Below, one piece after another: positions 36,687 through 46,374 of a DNA stretch of 64,000 nucleotides (position 1 is its first letter; each line of letters begins with the position of its first letter). Both the position numbers and the translations under genes were made by a program. Source of the DNA: Amycolatopsis orientalis DSM 40040 = KCTC 9412 (GTDB taxonomy: Bacteria > Actinomycetota > Actinomycetes > Mycobacteriales > Pseudonocardiaceae); NCBI RefSeq assembly GCF_000478275.1, contig NZ_ASJB01000083.1:434001-498000 (forward strand), in the 5' to 3' direction. The notes beneath the pieces are model-generated. The model was given only the letters and a program-made list of their open reading frames with translations. It was not told the origin of the DNA and made no database searches.

Positions 36687-39482
36687 TCACGGACCTTCGC
36701 CGAGGTCCGTGAGTTCTCCCCGGACCAGCCCGGCTAGCTTGGGATTGGCGTCGGAGAGGATTTTCAGCGCGAGCGCGAACTGCTCGCGGGCACCGTCCAC
36801 ATCCGACCCGGCCCGCAGCACCCTGCCCAGCGTCAGCCGCAGTACGCCCTCCTGGAGGACGAACCGCCTGCTGATCGTCAGATCGACGGCCTCCCACACG
36901 TACCGCTCGGCGGCGGCGAGTTCGCCGATCCGCATGCTCAGTTCGGCCAGGTTGTTCAGCGAGACGACGACGTAACTTTCATCGCCGAGGGTCCGGTCGA
37001 TCTCCAGCGAGGCGACCTGGTGCCCGATCGCCTCGATGAACCGCCCGGCCCGCTTTTCGGCCTCCGCGCAGTTGTTGAGCGCCTGCCCGCGCAGTTCGAG
37101 GTCGCCGGTCCGGTCGGTCTCCTCGACCGCCTGCCGCAACGTCGCGATGGCGTCGTCGTGCCGTCCCAGCAGGGTCAGCGCGGAGCCGAGGTGGATGTTC
37201 GCCGAGACCATCAACCGGTTGTCACCGATCGCCCTGGCGAGTTCCAGCGCGCGTTCGGCGTCGGCGAGGCAGCCCTGAGGCAGTTCGAAGGTGAGCGCGA
37301 TGGCGCACCGCGAGATCAGCATCCAGCAGCGGCCGAGGACGTCACCGGACCGCTCGGCGGCCTCCAGGCCGATCTCGACCAGCCGCGTCCACTCGTCCAG
37401 CAGCGGATAGACCGCGCGATAGGTGTGCGCGACCCTGGCCAGCCGCCACACATCGCCATGGCGGCCGGCCGCGCGGGCGGCTTCGAGAACCTCCAGCAGG
37501 TTCCCCCATTCCGCGGCGAACCAGTCCTGTGCTTCGTCGAAGGAGTTCAGCGGCGGCATCCGCGCGTCGGCGAGCAGGCCGGTGAAATCGAGCGGGTCGA
37601 CGATCCGGAGCATCTTCCGCCGGGCCCGGTCGGCGACGGCCTGGTAGTACCGCACGGAACGCGTCAGCACGTCGTCACGGTCGGCCTCGTCGAGTTCGTT
37701 CTCCGCCAGCTCGCGGAGATAGAGCCGGACGAGGTCGTGCGAGACGAAGGCGTCGCGACCGGTCTCGGCGAGCAGGTTGTGCGCGGCGAGCACCCGCAGA
37801 TGCCGCCGCGCCTCGGCCACGGTGATCCCGCCGATGGCGGCCGTGAGATGCGAACCGGCCGAGACGCACTGGACCACGCCGAGCCGCAGGAAGGTGTCCG
37901 CGACTTCGGCGGGCAGCCCGCGGAACGACACGTCGAACGCCGCGCGGATCCCGTCTTCCGGGCCCTCGACGTCGAGCGCGGCGAGCCTGGTCCGTTCGTT
38001 GCCGAGTTCGTCGACCAGATCCTGCGCGGACCACTGCGCGCTGGCGGCGAGCCGGGCGCCCGCGATCCGCAGCGCGAGCGGGAGATAGCCGCAGAGCCGG
38101 GCGAGCGCGTGGTTGAGGTCGAATCCGGCAGGCCCGGCCAGCTCCTCGATCAGCCGGACGGCGTCACCGGGCGCGAGCGTGCCGAGGACGCGCAGTTTGG
38201 CGGCGTTGGACACGGCGAGCCCGTCGAGCCGGGAGCGGCTGGTCACCAGGGCCATCGACCGCGAACCCGGCGGCAGCAGTGGCCGCACCTGCTCGGCGGT
38301 ACGGGCGTTGTCGATGATCACCAGCATGCGGCGCCCGGCGATCATCGAGCGGTAGAGCGCGACGCGTTCGTGGACCTGGTCGGGGATGCCCTCGGCCGGG
38401 ACACCGAGACCGAGCAGGAACTGGGTGAGCAGTTCGGCGGGTTCCAGCGGCGGGTGGTGCGGGTCGAAACCGCGCAGTGAGGCGAAGAGGATGCCGTCGG
38501 GGAAGCGGCGGGCGGCGCGATGCGCCCACCACACCACCAGGCTGCTCTTGCCGATCCCGGCGGTCCCGCTGACCACGCCGACGGCCGTCTCGCCGGCTTC
38601 GGCGCGGTCGGCCAGTTCGTCGAGCCAGTCGAGATCGGCTTCGCGTCCGGCGAGGTTCGGCACGGCGGGCGGCAGCTGCTGCACCGGCGTCACGGACTGC
38701 TCGGGTTTCGGCTCCGTGACGACCTTGTCCGGCAGGTCGTCGTTGAGCACCCGCTCGTGCAGCCAGCGCAGCTCCGCGCCGGGCTCGACGCCGAGAGTGC
38801 GCAGGGTCGCCCGCGAGACCGTGCGGTACAGCTCGAGCGCGTCACCGCGACGACCGGCGTGGTACAGCGCGCGCATCAGCTGCCCGGCCGTGCGTTCGGC
38901 CAGCGGACCGGCCCGGACCAGCGGGCTGAGTTCGACGATCAGTTCCGCGTGCCTGCCGAGTTCGAGATCCGCGTCGACCCGGGCGCCGTGGACGGCGAGG
39001 CGCAGATCCTCCAGTTCGGGCGCGCGGACCGAACCCGGCACGCCGGCGAGCGCGGGGCCCTGCCAGAGCGCGAGGGCCTCGGCGAGCAGTTCGGACGCCT
39101 TCTCCGGATCCTCGGCGGAGGCCCGCTCCAGCAGCGACCGGGCGCGGTGGACGTCGATCCGGCCGGGGTCGACGGTGAGCTGGTAGCCAGGCGGCGCGGT
39201 GAGGATCTGGGCACCGAGCGGATGGTCGCCCTGGATGTCGCGGAGTACGCGCCGCAGGTGGGAGACGTTGCCGTGGACGATCGTGCGGGCGGTGGCGGGC
39301 GGGTCGTGGCCCCACAGCGCGTCGATGATCTCGTCGAGCGCGACGACCTTGTTGACCTTCAGCGCCAGTAGGGCGAGCAGACCGCGGACACCGGGACCGC
39401 CGACGGGGACCGGCCGCTCGCCGTCGAGGAGCCGCACGGGACCGAGGAGCTGGAACCGAGCGGGGGAGCCGCTTTCGCCCAT
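36687..39482 (-). CDS. AfsR/SARP-family transcriptional regulator with NB-ARC and TPR domains
   Basis: 931 residues, ATG at 39482. N-terminal OmpR-like winged helix (FQLLGPVRLLDGERPVPVGG, about 8-100) and bacterial transcriptional activation domain (about 100-255). NB-ARC ATPase from about 280, with Walker A GTAGIGKSS, Walker B MLVIIDNA and an LPLALRIAGARL motif. TPR-like helices follow to the end. Such proteins activate antibiotic or morphological genes after ATP-driven oligomerisation. No biosynthetic cluster adjoins it here, so the target is unclear and may be remote. The upstream gap holds the family A repeat and an opposing RNA terminator. Confidence 0.9.
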   Translation of the reverse strand: MGESGSPARFQLLGPVRLLDGERPVPVGGPGVRGLLALLALKVNKVVALDEIIDALWGHDPPATARTIVHGNVSHLRRVLRDIQGDHPLGAQILTAPPGYQLTVDPGRIDVHRARSLLERASAEDPEKASELLAEALALWQGPALAGVPGSVRAPELEDLRLAVHGARVDADLELGRHAELIVELSPLVRAGPLAERTAGQLMRALYHAGRRGDALELYRTVSRATLRTLGVEPGAELRWLHERVLNDDLPDKVVTEPKPEQSVTPVQQLPPAVPNLAGREADLDWLDELADRAEAGETAVGVVSGTAGIGKSSLVVWWAHRAARRFPDGILFASLRGFDPHHPPLEPAELLTQFLLGLGVPAEGIPDQVHERVALYRSMIAGRRMLVIIDNARTAEQVRPLLPPGSRSMALVTSRSRLDGLAVSNAAKLRVLGTLAPGDAVRLIEELAGPAGFDLNHALARLCGYLPLALRIAGARLAASAQWSAQDLVDELGNERTRLAALDVEGPEDGIRAAFDVSFRGLPAEVADTFLRLGVVQCVSAGSHLTAAIGGITVAEARRHLRVLAAHNLLAETGRDAFVSHDLVRLYLRELAENELDEADRDDVLTRSVRYYQAVADRARRKMLRIVDPLDFTGLLADARMPPLNSFDEAQDWFAAEWGNLLEVLEAARAAGRHGDVWRLARVAHTYRAVYPLLDEWTRLVEIGLEAAERSGDVLGRCWMLISRCAIALTFELPQGCLADAERALELARAIGDNRLMVSANIHLGSALTLLGRHDDAIATLRQAVEETDRTGDLELRGQALNNCAEAEKRAGRFIEAIGHQVASLEIDRTLGDESYVVVSLNNLAELSMRIGELAAAERYVWEAVDLTISRRFVLQEGVLRLTLGRVLRAGSDVDGAREQFALALKILSDANPKLAGLVRGELTDLGEGP

Positions 39483-39546
39483 GACAAGCCCCCTCCCCCG
39501 ATCTCTCCCCTTACCGGAGTAGCCAACCTACCTCGCGAAGAGAAAT

Positions 39547-39592
39547 CTCGTGAGTGGTAAAGACGGTTAGAACCGTCTTTACCACTCACGAG
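39547..39592. repeat. Family A palindrome, variant
   Basis: Perfect 22-bp arms around AG, differing from the 19118 copy by a compensated change (GGTAAAGACGG for GGTAATGACGG, matched in the other arm). Paired substitution preserves the stem, implying selection or gene-conversion on structure. Lies 65 bp upstream of the AfsR-type start. Confidence 0.92.
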
Positions 39593-39595
39593 ACC

Positions 39596-39642
39596 AAAAA
39601 GGCTCCGTGCCCATCAGTCCCGATCTGATGGGGCACGGAGCC
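39596..39642 (-). terminator. Strong intrinsic terminator on the minus strand
   Basis: On the minus strand, an 18-nt arm GGCTCCGTGCCCCATCAG pairs with CTGATGGGCACGGAGCC (one bulged base) around a 7-nt loop. TTTTT follows directly. It is the only clear T-tailed terminator seen in the window. It ends transcripts from the ect operon side before the AfsR-type gene. Confidence 0.92.
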
Positions 39643-39850
39643 GGGGGATGTCCGATTTGGGCCGCCTGGGGGCGCGACCCACACCGGACATCGGCGTCCA
39701 CGTCCGTCCGGGTGGGCTCACCCCGAGCGAAGAACCCGTACGGCCGTCGACAACACCTACGTGAGCGAGCCCACTGGCCCCCTCACGTGGCGACAACGTA
39801 ACAGGGCGCACACCAAGAGCTACAAGCGCCCCGTCATGGCCTTCGCTACC
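39596..39850 (-). ncRNA. Candidate structured RNA (about 250 nt) downstream of ectD
   Basis: No credible ORF fills this gap, but inverted repeats follow one another and end at the T-tailed terminator. GGGCGC/GCGCCC pairs at 39804-39809 with 39826-39831. GTGGGCTC/GAGCCCAC pairs at 39712-39719 with 39767-39774. ACGTGAG/CTCACGT pairs at 39759-39765 with 39782-39788. GATGTCCG/CGGACATC pairs at 39647-39654 with 39685-39692. The second and third pairings interlock and could form a pseudoknot. The 5' end is unknown: it could be an independent sRNA or the 3' UTR of ectABCD. It matches no RNA class I know. Confidence 0.55.
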
Positions 39851-39860
39851 TGCGGTTCCG

Positions 39861-40760
39861 TCAGCGCGTCAGCGGGGTCGAGTCGCGGCCCGCGATGAAC
39901 GCCGGACGCGGTTCGATCGCGGCGAACGGTTCCCGCAGGGCGTTCTCGACGCTGTTGAAAACGACGAAGATGTTCGAGCGCGGGTACGGCGTGATGTTGT
40001 TCGACGAACCGTGCATCACATTCGAATCGAACCAGAGCGCCGAACCGGCCTGCCCGGTGAATTGGTCGATTCCGTATTCCGCGGCGAGTTTGGTGATGTC
40101 ATCCTCACTGGGAACGCCGACGCGCTGCTCTTTCAGTGAACTCTTGTAGTTGTCTTCGGGGGTTTCCCCGGCGCATTGGACGAAGGTCCGCTGCGATCCC
40201 GGCATCACCATCAGCCCGCCGTTGAACGGGTAGTTGTCGGTGAGCGCGATCGAGCAGCTGACCGCCCGGGGCGCGGGCATGCCGTCCTCGGCGTGCCAGG
40301 TCTCGAAGTCCGAATGCCAGTAGAACCCGGTGCCCTTGAAGCCGGGCATGTAGTTCACGCGGCTCTGGTGGATGTAGACCTCGGAGCCGAGGATCTGCCG
40401 GGCCCGGTCGAGCACACGGGGGTCGCGGACGAGTTCCGCGATCAGCTCGCTGGTCTCGTGGACATCGAAGATGGAGCGGACCTCACCGGTCTTGGCCTCG
40501 GTGATGACGCGCTCGTCGTCGCGATGGTCCCCCGACGACAGGCGGACGAGTTCCTGCCAGTACGTCTGGACCTCGCCAGGCGACAACAGCTGGTCGACGA
40601 CGGTGTAGCCGCGGGCGTCGTGGTTGGCGAGGGTCGCCGCGTCGATCGGGCCGTCGGCTTCGGTACCCCAGACGGTGGGGTGGGTGCGGGGCAGATGTTC
40701 GGGCTTACCCGTGATGCGGGTCGGGTAGCTGTCGTCGACTCGGGTATCGGTCAGCGTCAA
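39861..40760 (-). CDS. ectD: Ectoine 5-hydroxylase EctD
   Basis: 299 residues, ATG at 40760. Fe(II)/2-oxoglutarate dioxygenase converting ectoine to 5-hydroxyectoine. The signature FYWHSDFETWHAEDGMPAPR contains the HxD iron ligands; the second His lies in SNVMHGSSNN. Length matches the family. Last gene of ectABCD, 23 bp after ectC. Confidence 0.97.
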   Translation of the reverse strand: MTLTDTRVDDSYPTRITGKPEHLPRTHPTVWGTEADGPIDAATLANHDARGYTVVDQLLSPGEVQTYWQELVRLSSGDHRDDERVITEAKTGEVRSIFDVHETSELIAELVRDPRVLDRARQILGSEVYIHQSRVNYMPGFKGTGFYWHSDFETWHAEDGMPAPRAVSCSIALTDNYPFNGGLMVMPGSQRTFVQCAGETPEDNYKSSLKEQRVGVPSEDDITKLAAEYGIDQFTGQAGSALWFDSNVMHGSSNNITPYPRSNIFVVFNSVENALREPFAAIEPRPAFIAGRDSTPLTR

Positions 40761-40783
40761 TGCAGTCGCCTCCTCGAGCGATC

Positions 40784-41173
40784 TCAGGGTTCGGTGACGA
40801 GCGGGTACACGCCGTTTTCGTCGTGGACCTCACGGCCGGTGATGGGCGGGTTGAACACGCAGACGCACTTGATCTCGGTCTTCGGCCGGACCTGGTGCTT
40901 GTCGTGGTCGTTCAGCAGGTACAGGGTGCCCGGTTTCAGCTGGAACACCTCGCCTGTCGCGGTGTTCTCGAGCTCGCCTTCACCGGAGGTGATGAAGACC
41001 GCCTCGATGTGGTTCGCGTACCAGAAGTCGTTGACCGTCCCGGCGTAGAGCGTGGTCTCGTGCACCGAGAAACCGACGCCCTCCTTGGCCAGCACGATGC
41101 GCTTGCTGCGCCAGTTCGGGGTCTTGATGTCGGCGTCGGTGTCGGTGACCTCGTCGAGTGTTCTGACAAGCAA
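40784..41173 (-). CDS. ectC: L-ectoine synthase EctC
   Basis: 129 residues, start TTG at 41173 ([16 protein letters not shown]), supported by GGAG 7 bp upstream and by the usual MIVRTLDE start of the family. Cupin-fold enzyme cyclising N-gamma-acetyl-diaminobutyrate to ectoine; [20 protein letters not shown] and [18 protein letters not shown] carry the metal/active-site residues. 34 bp after ectB. Confidence 0.97.
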   Translation of the reverse strand: MLVRTLDEVTDTDADIKTPNWRSKRIVLAKEGVGFSVHETTLYAGTVNDFWYANHIEAVFITSGEGELENTATGEVFQLKPGTLYLLNDHDKHQVRPKTEIKCVCVFNPPITGREVHDENGVYPLVTEP

Positions 41174-41207
41174 AGGAAAACTCCTTCTTTCTTCCTGGTA
41201 CGGACAG

Positions 41208-42458
41208 TCAGTTCAGGACGGTGGCGATGGCCTCGTCGATGATCGACAGGCCCTTCGTGAGTTCGTCGTCGGTCAAGGTCAGCGGCGGCAGCAGCTTCAT
41301 GACCTCGCCGTCGGGGCCGGAGGTCTCCATCAGCAGCCCGCGCTCGAACGCGGCGGCGCAGACCTTGCCCGCGAGGTCGCCGTTGGCGAACTCGAGACCC
41401 CGGGCCAGACCGCGGCCCTTCGCGAGCAGGTTCGCGTCCGGGTACGCCTCGACGATGCCCTGGAACGCGGCGGCGATGCGCTCGCCCTTGGCCTTGGTCG
41501 ACTTCTCCAGCTCGTCGTCGTTCCAGTAGACGCGCAGCGCCTCGGTCGCGGTGACGAACGCCGGGCTGATGCCGCGGAAGGTGCCGTTGTGCTCACCGGG
41601 CTCCCAGACGTCGAGGTCGGGGCGGATCAGCGTCAGCGCCATCGGGATGCCGTAGCCGCCGATGGACTTCGACAGGCAGACGATGTCGGGTTTGATGCCG
41701 GCGTCCTCGAAGCTGAAGAACGGCCCGGTGCGACCACAGCCCATCTGGACGTCGTCGAGGATCAGCAGGATGCCGTGCTTCTTGCACAGGTCGTCGAGGG
41801 CCTTGAGCCACTCGATGCGCGCGGCGTTGATGCCGCCCTCGCCCTGCACGCCTTCGACGATCACGGCGGCGGGCTCGTTCAGGCCGCTGCCGGAGTCGCC
41901 GAGCAGCTTCTCGAAGTAGAGGAAGTCCGGGATGGAGCCGTCGAAGTAGTTGTCGTACGGCATCGGGGTGGCGTGCACCAGCGGGACGCCCGCGCCACCG
42001 CGCTTCATCGAGTTACCGGTCACCGACAGGGCGCCCAGCGTCATCCCGTGGAAGGCGTTGGTGAAGTTGATGACGGCTTCCTTGCCGGTCACCTTGCGCG
42101 CGAGCTTCAGCGCGGCCTCGACCGCGTTCGCGCCACCGGGGCCGGGGAAGACGACCTTGTAGTCCAGATCGCGCGGCGCGAGGATCTTCTCCTTGAACGT
42201 CTGGAGGAAGTCCCGCTTGGCCACGGTGAACATGTCGAGCGCGTGCGTGACGCCGTCGCGCGCGATGTAGTCGATCAGGGCCCGCTTGAGCGCCGGATTG
42301 TTGTGCCCGTAGTTCAACGCGCCGGCCCCGGCGAAGAAGTCGAGGTAGGCCTTGCCGTCTTCGTCGTACAGGTAGCTTCCCTGCGCCCTGTCGAACACCA
42401 CGGGCCAGCCACGGCTGTAACTGCGTACTTCGGATTCGAGTTCCTCGAAAATGCTCAT
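41208..42458 (-). CDS. ectB: Diaminobutyrate--2-oxoglutarate transaminase EctB
   Basis: 416 residues, ATG at 42458. Class III PLP aminotransferase making L-2,4-diaminobutyrate from aspartate semialdehyde. The PLP lysine is in [10 protein letters not shown], the Asp in [30 protein letters not shown] and [18 protein letters not shown] are EctB hallmarks. Second gene of the operon. Confidence 0.97.
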   Translation of the reverse strand: MSIFEELESEVRSYSRGWPVVFDRAQGSYLYDEDGKAYLDFFAGAGALNYGHNNPALKRALIDYIARDGVTHALDMFTVAKRDFLQTFKEKILAPRDLDYKVVFPGPGGANAVEAALKLARKVTGKEAVINFTNAFHGMTLGALSVTGNSMKRGGAGVPLVHATPMPYDNYFDGSIPDFLYFEKLLGDSGSGLNEPAAVIVEGVQGEGGINAARIEWLKALDDLCKKHGILLILDDVQMGCGRTGPFFSFEDAGIKPDIVCLSKSIGGYGIPMALTLIRPDLDVWEPGEHNGTFRGISPAFVTATEALRVYWNDDELEKSTKAKGERIAAAFQGIVEAYPDANLLAKGRGLARGLEFANGDLAGKVCAAAFERGLLMETSGPDGEVMKLLPPLTLTDDELTKGLSIIDEAIATVLN

Positions 42459-42496
42459 GACGTTTTCTTTCTCCCTGGGATCCCCGGTTTTACGTT

Positions 42497-42988
42497 CTAT
42501 CGACTGCTGAGCGGACCGATTCGGTACAGATCCTCTTGCTCATGCGTTCCGTCCTCGGCCGGGAAATCCGTCGCGGAGAACAGATCCCGGCGTTCCAAGT
42601 CGGTGTCCCACCGCTTGGCGAACGAGGCGAACAACCGGATCGAAGCCTCGTTGTCCGGAGTGATCGTGGTCTCGAGGTACCGGACGCCCTGGGCGACCAG
42701 CCGGTCGAACAGCTCGTCGAGCAACGCCCCGGCCAGCCCTTTTCCCCGCTGGGACGCGTCGACGGCCACCTGCCAGACGAACCCGGTGTCCTGCTTCCGA
42801 TATCCGAGTACGAAGCCGACGGGGGTACCGTCGACTTTGGCCACCACCGAGGTGTCGGCGAAATCCCGGCACCACAGCAAATAGGCGTAGGACGAGTTGA
42901 GATCGAGCTTCTTCGAATCGCGGGCGATTCTCCAGAGCGCGGCACCATCCGCCTTGGTCGGAGATTCGATCAAGTGCTTTCCGGACAT
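42497..42988 (-). CDS. ectA: L-2,4-diaminobutyrate acetyltransferase EctA
   Basis: 163 residues from the ATG at 42988 ([20 protein letters not shown]); a TTG at 42994 would add two. GNAT fold with acetyl-CoA loop [16 protein letters not shown]. Family features include [20 protein letters not shown] and [20 protein letters not shown]. First step of ectoine synthesis. The 223-bp gap upstream to the patatin stop must hold the ect promoter; it contains repeated GTAAC motifs (43085-43095) but no box I can name with confidence. Confidence 0.96.
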   Translation of the reverse strand: MSGKHLIESPTKADGAALWRIARDSKKLDLNSSYAYLLWCRDFADTSVVAKVDGTPVGFVLGYRKQDTGFVWQVAVDASQRGKGLAGALLDELFDRLVAQGVRYLETTITPDNEASIRLFASFAKRWDTDLERRDLFSATDFPAEDGTHEQEDLYRIGPLSSR

Positions 42989-43211
42989 GTCCAAGAAACG
43001 TACCGGAGGATTCGGGCGAGGTCAGATCAGCGCGCTGACGACAGCGCGGCTACCTGCAACAACCCCGAAACACACGTGACAAAGGTAACGGTAACGTTTG
43101 AAGCGCAGCACTTGTGGGTAAGGCCGCTTCGATGCGGTCTCACTGCACGTGACGATACCAACCGTCACCATCCCGTCGCAGGGTCAGCGCGCGATTCGGC
43201 GCCCGATTCCG

Positions 43212-46184
43212 CTATTCACGACGCCGTCTGCGCCCGGCGATCGAACCGAGTGGCGTCCAAACGGCGGGCAGCAGCACCAGCAGGCAGACGACCAGCCACC
43301 AGACCGGCGCCTCGCCGCGCCGCCAGCCCGCGACGACGTCGCCGAGCCAGCCGAACAGCGGGTCGCGGACCGGGGGCAGGAACGCGGCGAACAGCAACGC
43401 GGCTCCCGCCAGCACCCCCAGCACCGTCAGCACCATGCGCCACGTCCTGCGCAGGGTCATCAGGCTGACCACCAGGAACACGATGGCGCCCGCGGCCACC
43501 GGGACGCCGACCCATTGCAGGACCGGGCCGCCCTGTCCACCGAGGACGAACCCGGCCAGCACGGTGATGAGTGCGGCCAGCACGTTCCACGGGGACGGCA
43601 GGGTGGCCGCGCCGCGTGTGATCCACCACGCGCTGCGGCCCGCGGCCCGCGCGAAGGTGGCGGCGGGCTGTACCGATTTCGGCACCCGCGTCGCCCCCGC
43701 CGCCGCGTTGATCCCGGCGGCACCCGCCTTGACCAGCGTCTTCGTCAGCAGCATGGTCCCGCGTTCGTGTTCGAACCGCTCGCCGGAGACCTGGCACGCC
43801 TGGAACGCATGCTGCGTCTGCTCGTCGGTTTCCGGCGCGTTCTCGACGAGTTTCCTGAACCGTTCCGAGGGTTTCCCGTTCCCCTTGGCCGTTTTCACGT
43901 CGTGTCCACAGTGGAGTCCGACGCAGGGCAGTTCCTCGCGCGCGATTTCCAGCTGCCGGGCCCTGGCGAGCACCATCGCGGTCACCGGCATGCTGATCGG
44001 CAGGGCGGCCTTCCCTGCCACGTCACCGAGTTCGCCGTCGAGGCCGAGGAAGGCCAGTTCGGCGGCCAGTTGCCCGCGCAGGGATTCCGCTTCCTCCTGG
44101 GACAGCCCGTCTCCGGTATCCGGCTGCCGCCAGCCGATCTTCCGGAACGCGTCCCGGACCTGCCCGCGGAAGGCCTCCGGGCCGACGACGTCACGCAGCA
44201 GCCGCAGGCGTTTCGGATCGAGCAGGCACTGGATCAGCCAGCCCGCGCCGTCGACCCGGCCCCACATCCAGTCGTTGGCGCGCCACGACGCCTTGTAGAA
44301 CGCGCCGAAGTAGTCGGCCTGCATCCCGGTGAGCTTGTCCCAGGAGCGGCGCCGTCTCATGTCCAGCAGCGTCCGCGAATCCGCGCTCACCTGGACGAGG
44401 TCGACCCGCTGATCGACCGACGGCGCCTGCGCGAGCAGCCCGCGGGTCGCGATGTGCAGCCGCACCAGCCGCGAGGTGACGATCGGATCCGTGGCGCTTT
44501 CGCCGTCGGCGGTGAGCCCGGTCCAGGCGACCAGCGTGCTGACCGTGTCGGCGGCTTCGGTGTCCGGTTTCGCCTTGGCCAGCGGCAACAGGATCGGCGT
44601 CGCCTGCCGGAGCGCCGCGACCACCAGCGGCCACGCCTCCTTCAGCGTGTCCGGACGCCCGAGTGCCGCCCATTCCTTGGCGAGGCCCTCGATCCAGGCG
44701 GCCAGCGTGACGTCGGCGGGCGGCGGGTTCTGTTCGGCGACCCAGCTCGCGAGCCGTTTGCCCCGCGCGGCCTTGTGGCGTGCCTCGTGCAGCAGCACCC
44801 GGCAGCGGTTGAGCTGCACCGCCTGATCCGGCGTCGGATCGAGGCGGAAACCCGCGTTCACCAGCTGGATCCCGGTGGCCACCGAATCGTCCAGCGCGGT
44901 GGTGCGGAAGGCGACCAGGTCTTCCAGCTCGCAAGTGTCCTTCGGCGGCTCGGTGGGCAGGCCGTCGCGCAATCCCGACGCCGCGGCCGCGCGCAGCTGC
45001 GCCGCCGTCCCCGACGCCCACTGGCGGTCCGGATCCTCCACATCGGACAGTGACAACCTGCGGGTCGCCTCGCGGACCAGCACGGCGGCGTCCTCCTGCA
45101 CCCGGCGATCGCGGTAGTCGTTCATCAGCCGCTGGTCGACGAGCGTGTCGGGGCCGCCGCGAACCCCCATCGCGGCAAGGGAGACCCGGGTTCCCCTGGT
45201 CCGGACGACGGCGTCGTTGTGCCGGGTCAGGTCCTCGAGTTCGGCGCTGATCGTCTGGCTCAGCACGGTGCCGACGACTTTGCTCATCGCGCTGCCCAGC
45301 AGCGGCGGCCGGTCCGGGTCGACCTCGAGCCGCTCGGCTTCGCGTTCCGCCGTCGGTACCACGTAGAGCAGCAACCGCCGGACGTCCGAATGCGACTGCC
45401 GTTCGAAGATCTCACGCAGCGCCGGGCGCAACGGCTTGTTCAGCAGCACCCCGCCGTCGGTCAGCCAATGCGACCTCGTGACGTCGGTGTAGGCGCGCAT
45501 GTCCGGGTGCAGTGGCCCGGTCTTCTCGCCGATCGGCATCCGGGAAAGTTCGAACGCGCCGGGGAACGACGCGGTGGACCTGGCCGCGAGCGCGAGCGGG
45601 CCCACCACGTCTTTTGTCCACAAAGGACCATCGAATCGGAACAGCAGGCGATGTTCGGTGTCCCGCACGAGATTTCCCAGGGCGTCGTCGAACCTGGTCG
45701 TCTCGCCGTCGATCATCGTGCCGGTGAGCAGCACGGTGATGTCGGGACACTCGGGTTTCACCGTCGCCTTGTCGGTGATCCGGTGCAGCGCCTCCTTGAG
45801 GTCCCCCAGGAGCACGCGGTCGCCGTTGAGCAGCGACCTCGGTTCCTTCTCGGCGGGGTCACGGATCAGGTTGTCGAGCGAGCCCGTGCTGATCCAGGTG
45901 TCACGCAGGACCTGCGGACTCGACCGGAACGCCTCGGCCAGCCCGAGGCACGCCGCGTTGATCCCGCCCGCGCTCGTGCCGGTGAGCACGTCGAGCGAGA
46001 CGGTGGCGTTGAGCAGATCGAGCAGCGTCCGGTACGGACTCGTCGATTCCGGTGTTCTCGACGCCTGCAGCAGATGCGAGGTCTCGGTGGCGACCCCGCC
46101 CATCCAGACCGCGAGGCTCGCCCCGCCCACCATGGTCATCGCCAGCCGGATCTCCTGCGGCCACGGACTCCCCGCGTCGGCCAT
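43212..46184 (-). CDS. Large patatin-like phospholipase with C-terminal membrane region (DUF3376 type)
   Basis: 990 residues, ATG at 46184 with GGGGAGG 6 bp upstream. Patatin domain about 10-290: glycine-rich loop VGGASLAVWMGGV, nucleophile elbow GTSAG, catalytic dyad Asp in LTDGG. A ~480-residue helical region follows, then about 5-6 hydrophobic segments over the last 200 residues (NVLAALITVLAGFVLGG; VAAGAIVFLVVSLM; VLTVLGVLAGAALLFAAFL; WWLVVCLLVLLPAV) and a basic end. Likely a membrane-tethered lipid acyl hydrolase. Substrate unknown. Transcribed alone, upstream of the ect operon on the same strand. Confidence 0.88.
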   Translation of the reverse strand: MADAGSPWPQEIRLAMTMVGGASLAVWMGGVATETSHLLQASRTPESTSPYRTLLDLLNATVSLDVLTGTSAGGINAACLGLAEAFRSSPQVLRDTWISTGSLDNLIRDPAEKEPRSLLNGDRVLLGDLKEALHRITDKATVKPECPDITVLLTGTMIDGETTRFDDALGNLVRDTEHRLLFRFDGPLWTKDVVGPLALAARSTASFPGAFELSRMPIGEKTGPLHPDMRAYTDVTRSHWLTDGGVLLNKPLRPALREIFERQSHSDVRRLLLYVVPTAEREAERLEVDPDRPPLLGSAMSKVVGTVLSQTISAELEDLTRHNDAVVRTRGTRVSLAAMGVRGGPDTLVDQRLMNDYRDRRVQEDAAVLVREATRRLSLSDVEDPDRQWASGTAAQLRAAAASGLRDGLPTEPPKDTCELEDLVAFRTTALDDSVATGIQLVNAGFRLDPTPDQAVQLNRCRVLLHEARHKAARGKRLASWVAEQNPPPADVTLAAWIEGLAKEWAALGRPDTLKEAWPLVVAALRQATPILLPLAKAKPDTEAADTVSTLVAWTGLTADGESATDPIVTSRLVRLHIATRGLLAQAPSVDQRVDLVQVSADSRTLLDMRRRRSWDKLTGMQADYFGAFYKASWRANDWMWGRVDGAGWLIQCLLDPKRLRLLRDVVGPEAFRGQVRDAFRKIGWRQPDTGDGLSQEEAESLRGQLAAELAFLGLDGELGDVAGKAALPISMPVTAMVLARARQLEIAREELPCVGLHCGHDVKTAKGNGKPSERFRKLVENAPETDEQTQHAFQACQVSGERFEHERGTMLLTKTLVKAGAAGINAAAGATRVPKSVQPAATFARAAGRSAWWITRGAATLPSPWNVLAALITVLAGFVLGGQGGPVLQWVGVPVAAGAIVFLVVSLMTLRRTWRMVLTVLGVLAGAALLFAAFLPPVRDPLFGWLGDVVAGWRRGEAPVWWLVVCLLVLLPAVWTPLGSIAGRRRRRE

Positions 46185-46290
46185 ATGCGCCCTCCCCAAG
46201 GCTTTGTGCAGAGGGCACTCTAGACCGGATGGGCGAGCCGGTGTACCGCCGATGGTGCCGGACTTCGTTCGCCCATAAGGGCAACGACCC

Positions 46291-46353
46291 GCATTTCGTC
46301 CTCTGGATGCGGTAGTTCGTATCCCGAACTACCGCATCCAGAGGACGAAATGC
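46291..46353. repeat. Family C palindrome, longest copy
   Basis: Perfect 29-bp arms at 46291-46319 and 46325-46353 with loop TATCC; contains CGTCCTCTGGATGCGGTAG and complement, the same block as at 36413. It lies 21 bp after the stop of the downstream-running DUF445 gene (minus strand) and upstream of the patatin start. Confidence 0.93.
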
Positions 46354-46374
46354 TTGTGGGGTGCGGGCGCGGGG

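Noticed and set aside
37020-38480. 486-codon plus-strand open frame
   Set aside because: Antisense to the AfsR-type regulator; Arg/Gly/Asp-rich shadow.
39607-39811. Two overlapping short ORFs in the gap after ectD, on opposite strands
   Set aside because: Neither has a ribosome site or family motif, and the region is dominated by inverted repeats and a terminator, so an RNA is more likely.
43079-43096. Repeated GTGAC/GTAAC motifs upstream of ectA, considered as a GlnR box
   Set aside because: Spacing and the GAAAC half-sites of the GlnR consensus do not fit.
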